Notes: generated by a model not told the origin, from the sequence alone. A stretch of DNA of 64,000 nt from Dryococelus australis (GCA_029891345.1 CM057009.1:87591416-87655415), one strand, 5' to 3'; numbered from the stretch's first letter, positions 1 through 12,029 are shown. Translations and numbers: made by a program.

Positions 1-880
1 GCAAATAGTCATATCATAATTTAAATGAATGTTGGTTTAGAAATAAATCAAGTAGGTCTATCACTAGTAATGCATTTCATGTCTATGTAATGCCTGCAAT
101 AAACAGTGAGTGTGCCAGTGATGAATGGGTAATTGATAATGGTGCATCAGAGCATATGTCACATGATAAACATATCTATATTAATTATAAAGAATTAAAA
201 TTCTCAAAAGAGATCATATTGGGTGATGGAAAAGTTATTCAAGCTGTTGGTATTGGTGACCTAAAGTTACAAGCCAATAATGGGCATGAATAGTTAGATA
301 CTACTTTGTACAATGTTTTGTTTGTGCCAAATATAAAAGTTAATCTTTTCTAATTTAGCACTGTCACAGATAAAGATTACCAGATACATATGAATAATGA
401 GTCATGTAGGTTCCTAAAACAGGGAAACAGTCTAATTTATGCTACTGCTTATCACAGTGATAAACTATATATAATGAACTTTAAGTATGCAGATACCCTT
501 TAAGTATACTGATACCCATACTTGTGTTGGTAAAGTAAATACAAATTTTAGTGGCATGAAAAGTTGGGACATCAGAACATAGAGCAGGTAAAGTCGATTC
601 TAAAAAGAAGTTGAATAGAATGTACTGTATGTGATCAGTCAGCATGTGTTCCTTGTGTGAAAGGGAATTTGCACAAACAGCCATTTTCCTTAAGTGAAGC
701 AAGGGGTGAAAAACCACGTCAAGTATTACATATGGATTTGTGTGGTTCAATAGAGATTGATTCCTTAGGAGGTGCTTGTTATTACTTAATAATTATGGAT
801 GGCTACACATGTTTTAAGACAGTTTATTTTTGGAAGAACAAGGTTGAGACTGTAAACAAAGTATAGATTTTTTTGAACTA
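1..880 (+). pseudogene. Ty1/copia retrotransposon pol fragment (protease to integrase)
   Basis: Decayed copia polyprotein in several frames. The aspartic protease region is visible at 90-293, with the active-site-like motif VIDNGASEHMSHDK, where copia proteases usually read D-S-G-A-S/T. Next comes a GAG-pre-integrase region with LYNVLFVPNIKVNLF near 305-350 and WHEKLGHQN near 550-580. The start of the integrase core follows at 657-866 (HMDLCGSIEIDS, then YYLIIMDGYTCFKTVYFW), holding the first acidic residues of the DDE fold. The order protease then integrase, with no RT yet, is the copia order. Stops interrupt at about 292, 350 and 865. The 5' end lies outside the window and the fragment ends where a pyrimidine tract and the hAT relic begin. 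RT and RNase H are missing. The copia assignment is secure; the clade is not determined. Confidence 0.85.
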
Positions 881-908
881 TGCCCTTTTTTTCTTTCTCC
901 CCTTTCAG

Positions 909-967
909 CGATCAAAACAAATCCTGCTCAAGAAGAAAAAAAGAAACACCGTTAGATCCAGCCCTAG
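909..967 (+). other. Candidate 59-nt exon of the hAT relic
   Basis: A long pyrimidine tract (about 882-906) ending in TTTCAG precedes this segment, and CCCTAG|GTAAGT, a near-ideal splice donor, follows it. A second acceptor-like CCTCTTAG sits at about 1090-1097 before the next hAT-like coding text. The 59 nt encode a basic Lys/Arg-rich stretch, plausible as the N-terminus of the transposase. This is inferred from splice-site consensus only. Confidence 0.4.
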
Positions 968-2216
968 GTAAGTCATCAGTAGCAACATCGCAGTCTGGAT
1001 TTCTAAGCTCAGTCTTAAGTATTCCAGCAGTGCGTTTCCCTATATAAATTTATTGTGTCGCTTTTATGGGCGTGTGTTGTTTCATTGACCTCTTAGGTAA
1101 AGAAATCTCACCAATAATTTCTAAGTGGTGCACAGTAAATGTTATAATTGCATTAGGCTTATGTGTAAATATCTGCCAAATGTTTCGAAACCCGAAACCT
1201 CCTTAAAAAAACAGCTAACCGATGCTGATAAACAACGTTATGGTAAGAAATATGATGAAACTATACAGCGTAGAAATTACCAGAAAACTTGGTTAATCAC
1301 ATTCCCTTGAGTTTGTTATGACTTAGATAAAAATATAATGTTTTGCAAGACTTGTGTATCTTCAGAAAATGTTAATGAGTGCCATAAACTGTGTGCAGGG
1401 GTAATAAATTCAAGAAATGCAGAACTAAGAAAATCAGTAGCAGAAAAAGCACTTAGTCACTAAACAAAGAAGCACTTGAAAAATGAAGATTCTCTTTCAA
1501 AATAGCCATGCATTTGTAAAACATGAAGGACATTTACTGGTTTCAAGTGACAGTGTGAAATGGACAAGAAGAAATTGTTTAGATATAGGTAAAAAATATG
1601 CTGAATTTATTCGCTTTGTTGACAATGTTGAGCAAAAGAAACTTGAAGTAAAACTTAAGATTGCTCTTTTTTTTTCCCATAATGTGTGATGATGTGACAA
1701 AGCTGTTCGTGAACAAGTTATTGTATATGTATGTTACTGGGTTGAAGGACAATGATTTTGTTGCCATTAAACATGTTGAAAGACCAAATGCTTTCCAGAT
1801 TTATCAGTCCACTGGAAATGTATTAGAAGAATACATACTGTGGTTTAGGAGTTGGTTTACTTAGTGAGTTTTGAAAGTGATGTGTGGTATGCACAGTGAA
1901 GTGCAGACAAAATTTAAATTACTGAATCCCTGTATGATTGATGTGCATTGCTTAGCACATCGCCTTGAACTTGCAGTGAAGGATACAGTTGGGATAACAC
2001 CATTGTGTATAAGGCATGCTTCTTGAAGTTATTATATAAACTTTTTAACCACAGTCCAGTTTACAGAACTAATTTGAGAACAACTTGTGAAAATGGTGTT
2101 GACTTCTGTGCTTACACGAGTTGGAGGCACTTGCTGGATTTCCCACACTAAATGAGCTGTAACAGGTGCTATCAAGTTGTCTCCATTTCTAGAGAAAATT
2201 ACATTTGAATCTGGAA

Positions 2217-2466
2217 ATGAGTGAAGAGATTTGGACGGCTGTTAACAGAGAGGTCTTGAGAGCCAATGAGGGTGATTGAAGTGAATATGGAGCTGTGCTG
2301 GAATGAAGGGGTAGGGGAAATGGGATATCCACGAGAAAACCCGCCAACCAACGGCATCGTCCGGCCCGATTCCCACTTGTAAAAATCCAGTGACCCGGCC
2401 GGGGATTGAATCCGGTTTGCCTTGGTGGGAGGCAATCGTGCTAATCACTCAGCCACTGTGGCCCCA
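2217..2466 (-). repeat. tRNA-derived SINE, family A, copy 1 (full length)
   Basis: Oriented on the minus strand. The tRNA-like head is at the right end (about 2400-2466), with an A-box-like TGGCTGAGTGATTAGC and a B-box-like GGATTCAATCCCC. A conserved body follows with the family signature (minus sense) TCTCAAGACCTC, then a tail ending in a CCAAATCTCTTCACTC-type block. The 10-nt GAATCTGGAA flanks it at 2207-2216 and 2467-2476, a target-site duplication. It interrupts the hAT relic, so it is younger than that element. Confidence 0.9.
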
Positions 2467-2829
2467 GAATCTGGAATTTAAAGTGATAAATCAAGTTGGG
2501 GAGGAATCTCAATTATTCCTCAGTAACCTGGAACATGTTCAGTTTTTGCACTTTTTTGTGCACTCTGTCCTAACTTCTTTTCCAGAAGGAAACATTGATA
2601 ATGGACGAGGTTTACGATATAAGGAAAGACTCCATAGCAGCATAACATGTACATGGTTTTCAGCTGAGAACAATAAAAATGCCAAATTAAAAAAAATAGT
2701 AATGGTTTGAATGCTTACAATAAGAAACATGTTGTATGTGTACTAGTAAACTGCATGGAGCATAGACTAGATGACAACTACAATAGCCACAAGGAATTTT
2801 TCAACAATGCTGAGATATCTGTAATTTCA

Positions 2830-3354
2830 AATCACAGCTTACGACTTTGAATGTAAATGGTACAGGCCTTGATGATATTCCTATTAAAATAATTAAACAT
2901 TTGTTATAATTTACTATATCATTTTTAATTGGAACATTTCCTGATGATTTGAAAATTCCTATAATTGTTCCGCTCTTTAAGAAGGGTGAGACAGCAAAAA
3001 TTGAAAACTATATGCCTATATCATTGTTAGATTCATTATTGAAATCGTTTGGAAAACATAATATTGCAATATCTAAACACGTGTAAATTACATAACAGTT
3101 TCCAGCATAGATTCTTAAAGGATATAAAAGCATAACCTGTTATATCCGAGTTTATTGGTACCATTATATCTTTGAATGATAAAGCCACACACCTTAGGAG
3201 TATTCCATGACTTATCAAAGGCATTCGATACTATTAATCATCACAGATTTGAGGAGAAACTTGATAATCTGGGTATTAGGGGAGCATCAAATTCCTTAGT
3301 AAAATCATATTTATCAAATAGAAAACAAGTGGTTTAGTTAAATAAAGAAAATTC
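2830..3354 (+). pseudogene. CR1/Jockey-like LINE reverse transcriptase fragment
   Basis: Frameshifted RT text in the expected order: GLDDIPIKIIKH, then IPIIVPLFKKGE near 2955-2990, then ENYMPISLLDSLLKSFGK near 3003-3050 (the NYRPISLL block), then FHDLSKAFDTINHH near 3205-3245 (RT block with the first catalytic Asp), then SYLSNRKQVV near 3307-3336. The endonuclease domain and the YADD end of the RT are absent. It stops exactly where the LTR of the neighbouring gypsy element starts. The LINE class is secure; the clade is an estimate from motif spacing. Confidence 0.8.
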
Positions 3355-4343
3355 TGCCAACACAAATAATATTATGAACACAAAGAAATACAATTACAAC
3401 TCTTTTATTCATGAAGCTTAAAAAATATTGCAAAAAAAAAATTTATCATTTACCTCATTGACTACATTTGACACAAATTCTTTTGACAGAAGAGCATCTA
3501 GAAAATTATGAGTATTTAGACGATATTCTTTGCGATTAAACATGGACATTTAAAATTAACATAAGTCATTTACTAGGAAGAGGGGAAGTTACACTGACTT
3601 CTAAACAAACCCTCATTCCCTATAAATAATATTTTAAAACAATTAAAATCCAGTACGGTGAGAGGCAGTCTGATAGACCCTACCAAATCTCTCACCATTA
3701 AAAATTAAACAAGAATTACAAACTTAAAAGGTCCACGAGTGAGTCGTGAAATAATGTGATTCCATACAAAAGGACTATCAACAAATTGGGTGGTGAGGGG
3801 ACATTATACAACACATTAAAACCATGGAATAAAACAGCAGACATGAACTATAATTAATCCAAACATACATTTTGAAGGGCAACTGAAACCAGCGTTATTA
3901 AATAGCTAGCAAACTACTGCATCCCCAAAAACAAACACACAAACTATGCTACATATTTAATTGCAAATACATTTAACACTCCTGCAAAAGACATCAGCAA
4001 GTTCACGACTTACTGTTTTAGCAGGTGGCTTGTTGCTCTGATACATTGCATCGGCACACAAAATTGGCAGCATGATAACAGGACCCAGAGTTGCTGGTTT
4101 AGCACAAAGTGGTTATAGACATAGGAGCAAAAGCAGGCAAAGTAGAAGCTGACCTGCTATGACTTGCCCAAGGCTTTAAATTAAATTCAGCGGCCAATAA
4201 AATTAAAGACGCATGTGAAGGAGTATGGAAACCAAAGGATTAGGGTGGCAAAGAGGATGAAGGAGAATAAATCAAGCACGCGCACAAATCCACTGCTGAC
4301 CACAGTCATAGATGGCGTTTCAAACCATAATGCTCATGGCGCA
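3355..4343 (-). repeat. 3' LTR of gypsy element 1
   Basis: Direct repeat of 8785-9735 with substitutions and small indels. It begins TGCCAACACAAAT and ends ...CATGGCGCA, giving the TG...CA termini of an LTR. The polypurine tract lies immediately to its right. Confidence 0.85.
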
Positions 4344-4959
4344 ACCTCCACCCCTAAAACTTATGCCCTGGTTTGCTAAGTCTCTCAACTAACTCCAAGT
4401 CCAAATGTATAAACAATACACAGAAGATACACAAGTGAAGTAGATAATCAAAACCAAGAGTGTGAACTTAAAAGCGAAGAACAGAGGGTAGCAAAGACAG
4501 TTAAAAAGACATGGAGATACAGGAGCTACATGTAAGTTCAAGTCCAAAGTTAGACATCAACATGCAATGTGAGACAGGAGCATCCTGCTCCATTCATTAC
4601 ATCTTCCTTGGAGAAGTAGTTGGCAGGTGAACCAGGAGTCAGTCCCTGGCCTCCCAGAGTCTAAGAGGTAGCTTTTACTCAAGCACAGTCATCCATAGAC
4701 ACAGCAGTCAGGAGGATTGCAGCCAGCAAAGGTGGCAGGTGTCCAGTATGCTCCATATGGAACCTCTGACAAAATCACCCAGGTGAAGACATCAAGGTCA
4801 CTGGCAGCAGAGAGGGCTCGGCACGGCTCAGGTGGAAGACGGGAACAAACACAAACAAGGCATGAGGAGGGGGTAAAACAAACACAAACATGAAGGGAAA
4901 AAGGGAAAGGAGGCACACGTGTGTTAACATAAAATGTTAAGGCCGAAGGAGCAAATCAG
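4344..4959 (-). other. 3' non-coding region of gypsy element 1
   Basis: This lies between the integrase stop and the 3' LTR. No envelope-like protein or other domain is recognisable in any frame. The segment is noticeably more GC-rich than its surroundings. It holds the candidate polypurine tract at 4344-4355. Confidence 0.5.
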
Positions 4960-6113
4960 TTACATTAACCACATTATCACGGATTGTTGGGGCTGAACAA
5001 AATTTTTCAATTGACTATCCTGCATCTTTTGAAAAGTACGCACAGAGCTAGGGTACTCTAAACTGATTGTGTTTGACCCCAAAAACATATGTATCGTAAA
5101 TGGGCCACAAAACTCGGGAATAAATTTTCCGGTCAAGTCCCTGCCAAGGTCCACTAAGAGAGAGTTTTTACACAGGACCAGCTCTCCTACTTTAAATGAA
5201 ACTGATACTCTACTTTGGTCCATTTTGACAATGACCTGCCGTTTTGCCACATTGAGTCTGCAGGAGACCTTCTCCAGCAGACAATCACGATCAGCATCAC
5301 CAAGGGGAGAAGGAAGAGGAGGGATGTTCCGGATATTTAATAAAGGGTGACCAAGGTGATGACCAATGAAGAGGAGAGGAGGAGGAACCCCAGTGGAATC
5401 GTGGAGCACAGTATTAAAACCTAAATTTATAAAATCTATATCCTCATCCCCGTTGACATGCCTCTGATATAGAATATTGTCATACAGGCCTTCAAGTTCT
5501 TATTAAACCTTTCCACTTGGTTAACCTTTAGATAGTAGGGACTGGACGTAAAAGGTTTCACAGCACACCTGAAGCACATGTCTTTAAAAACATTATATTT
5601 GAAGTACTTAGCATTATCAGTTACTATTTCTACAGGCACCCCAAAAACTTCCTAGACTCAATCAGACAAAGCTTTTACAGTGATGAAGGCTTTCATGTTA
5701 TGAAGAGGTAGAAGAATCACAATTTTAGTATGGGTATCTAACAATATTAAAATGCAAATATTGCCTTTTTTGACAGAATTAGCGGTCCAAAAATACGTAC
5801 ATGCACCATGCTCCAAGGACCTTGAGGTACTTGCATTAATAAATGACCAATATTGGTTTGTTGAGCCTGTTTACATTTCTGTCATTGCACAATCTCGCAT
5901 ACTCTGATATATCTCTCTTTAAAGATGGTTAGCAAAATGAAGGGCAATTTTGTTAAATGTTTTACTTACACCTAAGTGTCCCCCGAAAACAGAATCATGG
6001 AAGTAGCTGACAATCATCTGTTTTAAAGACTCTGGGACCACGATCATCTGAGCACGCACATTCTTGCCCATTAAATACAATATTCCATAATTATCAGTAT
6101 AAGGAAGCCACAC
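4960..6113 (-). pseudogene. gypsy integrase (element 1)
   Basis: Read on the minus strand. The N-terminal H2C2 zinc-binding region is at 5919-6113 (FHDSVFGGHLGVSKTFNKI). Part of the catalytic core is at 5436-5639 (PVEIVTDNAKYFKYNVFKD with the second catalytic Asp in VTDN, then NQVERFNKNLK, with Glu-like spacing). The C-terminal region at 4960-5409 includes a chromatin-binding-like stretch (FKVGELVLCKN, then LTGKFIPEFCGPF). Segments are in different frames with stops between them, so no full-length enzyme is possible. Its role in a live element would be joining cDNA to host DNA. Confidence 0.85.
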
Positions 6114-6530
6114 CAGGGATCAAGTCCAATATCATCTGCGCACATCCCTTACTCTTTACCTGGGCCTCACGAAGCATGACAAAACATTCAGGAAAATTGT
6201 GTATAATGCTTAGAGATGCTTCCACACCGCCTCCATCCACAACTTCAAAAATGTCAGGATCATGCTTCCTGGAGAGAACATCGGCTACCAGTTTGTCGGA
6301 GCTGTGAACATGAAACATTTTAAAACGAAAGCGCAAGATACGTACAACCCAACGCCCTAATTTCCCTAGCTGTTGAGGATGGCCTAAAACCCAGTTCAGC
6401 GCTTGATTGTCGTGTACAAAACACACATCATATTCAATATAAGAGGCAAATTTCCCTAAGCCAAAAATACATGCCAATGTTTCCTTTTCTTTGATCCCCA
6501 ACTTCCGTTCACTTTAAGTGAGGCTTCAAC
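6094..6530 (-). pseudogene. gypsy RNase H (element 1)
   Basis: The minus-strand frame at 6094-6501 reads IKEKETLACIFGLGKFASYI, then a VHDNQALNWVLG block with the conserved Asp, then GRWVVRILRFRFKMFHVHS and ADVLSRKHD. These are the usual tether and RNase H blocks that follow the RT in gypsy elements. The frame ends near the start of the integrase zinc finger. The N-terminal part of the domain runs into stops beyond 6501. Confidence 0.85.
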
Positions 6531-7224
6531 TAGCAAATGCAACAGGAGCTAACCCAACTCTGCCCTCTGTTTCAATACTGTTCACAAGGCCAATGACATG
6601 TCAATTTGAACAACAAAGCGGCTGGAAAAATCTGGAAGATGCAAAATCGGAGGGGAAGACAACTTCTGCGTCAAGATCATAAATATGTTCTCATGCTCCT
6701 GGCCCCAGATAAATTCTCCCCCCTTATTTAAAAATAATTTAAGGGTGCTACCAAGTTTGAAAAATGTTTGACAAAGCAGGAATAATATCCCAAAAGACCC
6801 AAAAATATTTGAACTCCTTTAACGTTCACGGACACTGAAAATTAAGCACTGTAGCAACCCGATCTGAGTCGATCATCGACTAGCCCTCACACAAAACATA
6901 GCCCAAAAATTTTACCCTACAAGAACCCAAGGTAACGTTTTCAGGGTTTGCTGTCAGACTCTCTTCTTAAATTTTCAAAAAAATTTGACAAATGAGAAAG
7001 GTGTGACTTGAGATCTTCACTGTACACTATAATATCATCCACATAATTTTAAAAAAAATTTAATTTGAAGTCAGCCAGAACATGTTTCAAAATCCGGGAA
7101 AGAGCTTAGCTCCCGAAATTTGAACCCATCGGAATGCATGTAAACTGAAATTGACTCCAAGGTGTGCTGAACGTCTTGTATTTTTTGTAAGAGTAGTTAA
7201 GTAAACATTGATGAAAACTGTTGT
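6530..7224 (-). pseudogene. gypsy reverse transcriptase (element 1)
   Basis: Heavily mutated minus-strand RT. The catalytic box is still readable as NYVDDIIVYSEDLKSH, with the YVDD codons at about 7034-7045. Downstream text resembles the thumb and connection regions (CRVKFLGYVL-like near 6920), in another frame. Several frameshifts mean none of it appears as a long open frame. Confidence 0.75.
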
Positions 7225-7700
7225 TTAAGTTGAGGAGGGCCAAGTAACATAACTGAATTCTTTGTGCAAATTATCCAATTTTTTCACGAAATTCCGTGGG
7301 AAAACTATCCTCGCTTTCTTGCAGTGGTGAAAAAATCTCCTGAAAAAATTCAGCCTGAAGGGCAATCTAATATGAGGTGCAAATCCAAAGGATACGAAAT
7401 TTTCATCTAAATTAACAGAAACCCTAGCGTGACCCAAGAATCCAAGACCTAACACCACATCCTGACTAATGCCTGATAACACCCAAAACTTGGAAGGGTC
7501 CATGAAAACTTTTCAATCTTAAAGTGCAAATGGACAACCAAATTACTCTTTAATATATCCCCATTTGCAACACACAAATGCTTTTCTGCTGAGTAGGACA
7601 TACGGCCCTTAGTAAGCATTTTCTCATTGAGCAACATTTTTAAAAATTTTGTGTTCACCACACAATGAGTGGCCTTCATGGCTACTTAGACAGGAAATAA
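7225..7700 (-). pseudogene. gypsy aspartic protease region and RT N-terminus (element 1)
   Basis: Two overlapping minus-strand frames: KATHCVVNTKFLKMLLNEK at 7449-7679 and GISQDVVLGLGFLGHARVSV at 7225-7503. The ILG-like VVLGLGFL block is typical of the C-terminal half of a retropepsin. The catalytic D-S/T-G is not clearly retained. The assignment rests on that block and on its position between gag and RT. Confidence 0.6.
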
Positions 7701-7782
7701 TTTACTACCACAAAAAATTTAAACAGTGCACATCTTTAATCTGTGTGGTAATTTAAATTTTGCACGACTGGAAATCCCACGC

Positions 7783-8696
7783 CTATTGCCAGTCAATAAT
7801 CGTTTCCCGATCTCCTACAGTCTGTACAAAGGTGTGCCATCCCTCACTACAATCTTGACTCAAATACCCATAGGCTGAACAATTTCCACAGCGCCGAGAT
7901 TTTTTGCACTGGTCGACATCCTGTATAACAGCTATTTTTCCAAGCGGTGTCATAGCCCTACCTTTTACTGTACTAACACTCGGCGGAAAAACCACACAAT
8001 ATTCACTTGCAGCAGTGAGGCGACCTTGTACATCCATTGCTAACAGATGTAACTCTTGCAAATTACTTGGGGTCTTAACCAAAGTGTAATGTGTGCATAT
8101 GTGCAGTGCCAAATTGTCAAGGATTATGTTAACCAACTCATGATCACCAAGATTTAAACATAATGTGTGTCATGATAGGCACAAATTTAAACATAGGCTC
8201 ATCTGGTCTTTGAAACTGATATACAAAATTGCATTCACAACTACGCTTTATGCATGGCAGAAACAGAGAATTTAGAACCCTATGCTTGAAACCCATGAAC
8301 ATGCAACATGCCTCCAACTGTAGATGTGATATCCTCACCCAACAATTGTAAGACAAACTGTTCACACTTAGTGGCAGTGATTTTAAGCAGGGTTTCTTTA
8401 GGACAAAGGCATAAACTAATGATCTTGCTAATGGCAACGGGAAATGCAAAATACTGGCAGGATCAACGGAAGTAAGAGAATAAACATTCTAGAGGGCTTG
8501 TAAGGATAATTGATCTATTTTGGATAGATTGTTGGGGACACTCAGCAGGACCGCATGCTGGAGGAACTGCGTCATTTCACTGCTGTGCTAACACCACAAA
8601 TCCACCACAGCTCGATGCAGCTCGGCATTGGTAGCGGACTCGTCCACGGCCAAGCCGACATCCTGCATAAAACGGACTAATTCTTTTTTCAACATA
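7783..8696 (-). pseudogene. gypsy gag with degenerate zinc knuckle (element 1)
   Basis: Minus strand. A likely start, MLKKELVRFMQDVG, falls near 8696, about 90 nt inside the 5' LTR. Capsid-like text continues through 8144-8449 (a DEPMFKFVPIMTH-type block) into 7783-8136. There, CGNCSAYGYLSQDC has CCHC spacing, but Tyr replaces the zinc-binding His. Stops and frameshifts separate the parts. In a live element it would package RNA; this copy cannot make a full product. Confidence 0.7.
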
Positions 8697-8784
8697 TGAA
8701 TGAAAGCAACCTCAGACTTCGTGGGTGTGTACATGAAACAAGCAAAAGCGAACGTTAGCAGAGTCCTGCACAGAAATTTATTTG

Positions 8785-9735
8785 TGCCAACACAAATATT
8801 TTTAAACTCAAAGAAATACAATTACAACTCCTTTATTCATGAAGCTTACAAAGGACTGCAAAAAAAATTACCATTTAACTCATTGGCTATATTTGACATG
8901 CATTCTTTTGACAGAAAGAGCATTTGAAAATTACAAGTATTTAGGAGATATTATTTACGATTAAACGTGGACATTTAAAATTAATGTAACAGTTATTTAC
9001 TAGAAAGTCGCACTGACTTCGAAACAAACCCTCATTCCCTAAAAGTAATATTTAAAAACAATTAAATACCAATATGGTGATAGGTGGTCTTGATGGACCT
9101 TACCAAACCTTTCACCATTAAAAATTAAACAAGAATTACAAATTTAAAAGGTTCACAAGTGAGTAGTGAATTATTGCCAGTCAATAAAAAAAGGTCTATC
9201 AACGAATTGTGTGGCGAGGGGATGTATAAAACACATTTTAACAATGGAAGGAATCGGTAGACACGAACTATAGTTAATCCAAACATAAGTTTTGATGTGC
9301 AACCGAAACAAGAATTTTGAAATAGCTAGCAAACTACTGCACTCCCAAAAACACACAAACTATGCCACACATTTTATTACAAATACATTAAAAAATACAG
9401 CACAAGACCTCAACAAATTCATGACTCACCATTTTAGCAGGTGCTCCATCACACTGTTAAATTTCATTGGCACACAAAATTGGCAGCATGATAACATGAC
9501 CCAGAGTTGCTGGTCTTACACAAAGTGGTTATAGACGTAGGAGCAGAAGCAGACAAAGTAGAAGCCAACCTGTTATGACCCATGCAAGGCTTTAAATTAA
9601 ATTTAGCAGCCAATAAAATTAAAGACTTGTGTGAATGAGTAGGGGGACCAAAGGATTAGGGTGGCAAAGAGGATGAAACACACAGAAAAATAAAATATTA
9701 TTCTCTTTTCTCTACTGTGCTTGTGCCTCATGGCA
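8785..9735 (-). repeat. 5' LTR of gypsy element 1
   Basis: Matches 3355-4343 from TGCCAACACAAAT through the shared GGATTAGGGTGGCAAAGAGG block at about 9654-9673 to a terminal ...CATGGCA. It differs from its partner by many substitutions and short indels, in keeping with an old insertion. No clear tRNA primer-binding site is seen beside it. Confidence 0.82.
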
Positions 9736-11114
9736 AAATGCTCCCACAGCGTCCCTCGGTGCGTGGAAATTTGTGCTTTGCATCTGCAGATATATTTATT
9801 CTCTCTTAATGTCTCGACTTGTAGCAAAAATTTCTTTCTCGGTTGTGGTCCTACCCTTTGCCGAAATTCCTTTCTTCTCTAATTCTAGCCGTTCTTGAAG
9901 TTCGTACTTCAGCCACACATTTGGGTTGTCAGTTGTTACCTTTCATACAAATCATAAATGTACAATAAACACAGGCACCATTTGTAACCTTTCAGTTAAA
10001 TCATATATTCAGAAATTCTCAGCTTCAGAATATTTTTATTAGGCTCATTCTTCTTATCCAGCAAATTAAAAAAAATTCTTGATAAATCTCCTCAAACACA
10101 ATATAAATCAATATTCCTTCTCTTTGATTATTAAATACTCATATTTAAAAACTCTTGCTGCAATTGTTTCAAAAATATTAAAGTATATTCCTAATTATTA
10201 TATCATTAAAACTTCTTTTTACATATCCATGTCCATCGGAGGTGGTAGAAATTATTCTGTTATAAAAAATTTGTCCTATTTTACTTCTGCCTTATTTATG
10301 TTGTCTCCTGTCCTCCAATTGGTTGTTGTCTGACCATGACACATCTCACCACCAATCAGCAATGGTAAGGTGAGAGACAACGAGGATAATTTTGTGTATT
10401 AAACAATTAATGTTGATTACCCTCTAGGAAAGAAATGAATAACAACAAACAAAATATTACTACTGAATGCTGTCTAGAATAAAATGAAAATTACCTACAC
10501 ATGATCTCTATGTCAATAAACTATTAAAATAACCAAAGATTATACTGTTAACTCGTATAATAAAAGATAATTAGGAAATTATATTAAAAAAGTGGCAACA
10601 TAACAAGTACTCTTAATCATATGTAATTAAAATATCTATGACTATTGTTAAACATAACCCTTAAAAACTGCAGTGTTATACACTCAGGATGTCAATAATC
10701 TAATCCATGATTATAATACTGGCATAAGAAATAACTTTCATCCCAGTTGTGTTAAAAAAAAGTTCAGACATTAAAAGTAGTAAATAATATTTTAATTAAA
10801 CTTAATCTTTTAAACAATATTAAAAGAGTGAATTAGTATAGACGGCTTGAAAAACTATTGTTTTGATTGCTCTTAAATGTTTCATACTACAATGTGTCTA
10901 AATTCATGTCTGTGGAAAGCAAGATACCTCACATATTCTAAATGATTTGTGAAGAATGTTTTTTTTTGTAATATTGATGTTTATTTTGTAATATTGATGT
11001 TTTTTTAGTGTACTTTTGATCTCGTTGTGGTTTTACTGTCTCTTTTTTTTTTTTTTTGCATATTGGCGAGTTCTAGAGCAGTGTGCATTTTCCTTATGAA
11101 CAATGAATAAATAT
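9736..11114. other. AT-rich sequence without recognisable gene
   Basis: I see no coding or RNA gene here. Only short open frames occur (for example 10079-10333) with no family resemblance. A short tandem doubling of TTTTGTAATATTGATGTTT occurs near 10961-11006. Confidence 0.6.
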
Positions 11115-11263
11115 ATTACAATCCCCAAGAAAACCCACCGACTAGTGGCATTGTCCAGCACAATTCCCATGCGCGAAAATCCGGGAGCGACCCCACCAGA
11201 AATCGGACCCAGTTCGTCTAGGTATGAGGTGAGTAGTCTGACAACTACGCCACCATGGCCCCC
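11115..11263 (-). repeat. tRNA-derived SINE, family A, copy 2 (tail missing)
   Basis: Minus orientation with the tRNA-like head at the right (ending GGCCCC at 11263) and the central body motif CGCATGGGAATTGTGCTGG on the minus strand. The tail with TCTCAAGACCTC is absent, so the 3' part is lost. No target-site duplication was found. Confidence 0.8.
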
Positions 11264-12029
11264 TCCTTGTTTTTGAAGATAACGCGTTAAAATTTGTATT
11301 TTATAATGTTGCTTTCTCCAGGAACATAGCCTGATGTTAAAGCAGAACCTACTTTTTATTGAACTGCCAATACACATAAATGAGATTCGTTACCTTTTAT
11401 CAAGTAACATTAGTGTTTGTACTATACTGTTAGGGTTATCACACTTGGTTGTTCTGGGTGTTGGCATGTATGTGTATATTTTTTTTTACAATGCATAAAT
11501 GCTGAATGTATGAGCGACTTCAAATCTATACGTGAAGGAACAAATCCAAATCTGAGAGTTGTGTCAAGAAATGTATCCAAAAGATTATTAAAAAAACTGG
11601 TAAATAAATTGTTTGTGACTTATTGTAAAATATAGCAAAATGTTCACAAGTGTTATTTGAGGAAAGTGTTTTCAAAAGAACTTAACGAAATAAAATTTTG
11701 CAGAACAGTGGTATGCTTTACATATTAATGTTTTACGTGAAATGCCATTACATATGATTATTTTACATAAAAATATGCCTCTACATATAATTTTTTTAAA
11801 TTACCTATTTGAAAGTGGGAATATTTTAATTGCTGACTCGAATAATAGTCCATGATAATGGTGAGTAGGCAACAGTTTTAAGTATGGTACTGTAGACTCT
11901 TATATAAATGTATTATCCTGGACCAGAAAATTAAATAATATGAATTGTATTAAATATTATTTATATAAAAAAATTAAATCCAGTGACAATAACAAAAATT
12001 ATAAAACAAAAAATTAATTTTAGAAAGGC

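Larger units (their letters stand above)
909..2830 (+). pseudogene. hAT transposase relic, ZNF862/KIAA0543-like group
   Basis: Broken hAT-family transposase. An N-terminal TTF-type zinc-finger region is readable at about 1235-1350 (RRNYQKTWLITFP, then a TGA in place of the usual Trp, then MFCKTCVS). The middle reads KLKIALFF...MCDDVTK near 1650-1700 and VIERPNA-like text near 1770. The family landmark DVHCLAHRLELAVKD is at about 1938-1983, and GGTCWISHT follows near 2125. The frame resumes after a SINE insertion at 2217-2466. The C-terminal hAT dimerisation domain is not visible, so the copy is truncated as well as frameshifted. Known members are host-domesticated genes or DNA transposons; the many stops argue for a dead transposon. 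Confidence in the hAT class is high, in its exact limits low. Confidence 0.72.
3355..9735 (-). mobile_element. Ty3/gypsy retrotransposon 1 with both LTRs
   Basis: Complete but inactive element on the minus strand: 5' LTR at 8785-9735, gag, protease, RT, RNase H, integrase, a non-coding 3' region (about 4344-4950) and 3' LTR at 3355-4343. Domain order protease-RT-RNase H-integrase is diagnostic for gypsy. A purine-rich tract, AGGGGTGGAGGT on the minus strand (4344-4355), lies directly beside the 3' LTR, as a polypurine tract should. The flanks read AAATTC before and AAATGC after, a possible decayed target-site duplication. Many stops and frameshifts make it dead. LTR divergence indicates an old insertion. 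Confidence 0.88.

Noticed and set aside
2390..2710. 106-codon plus-strand frame
   Set aside because: It begins inside the SINE and runs into the hAT relic; the reading frame is coincidental across an insertion boundary.
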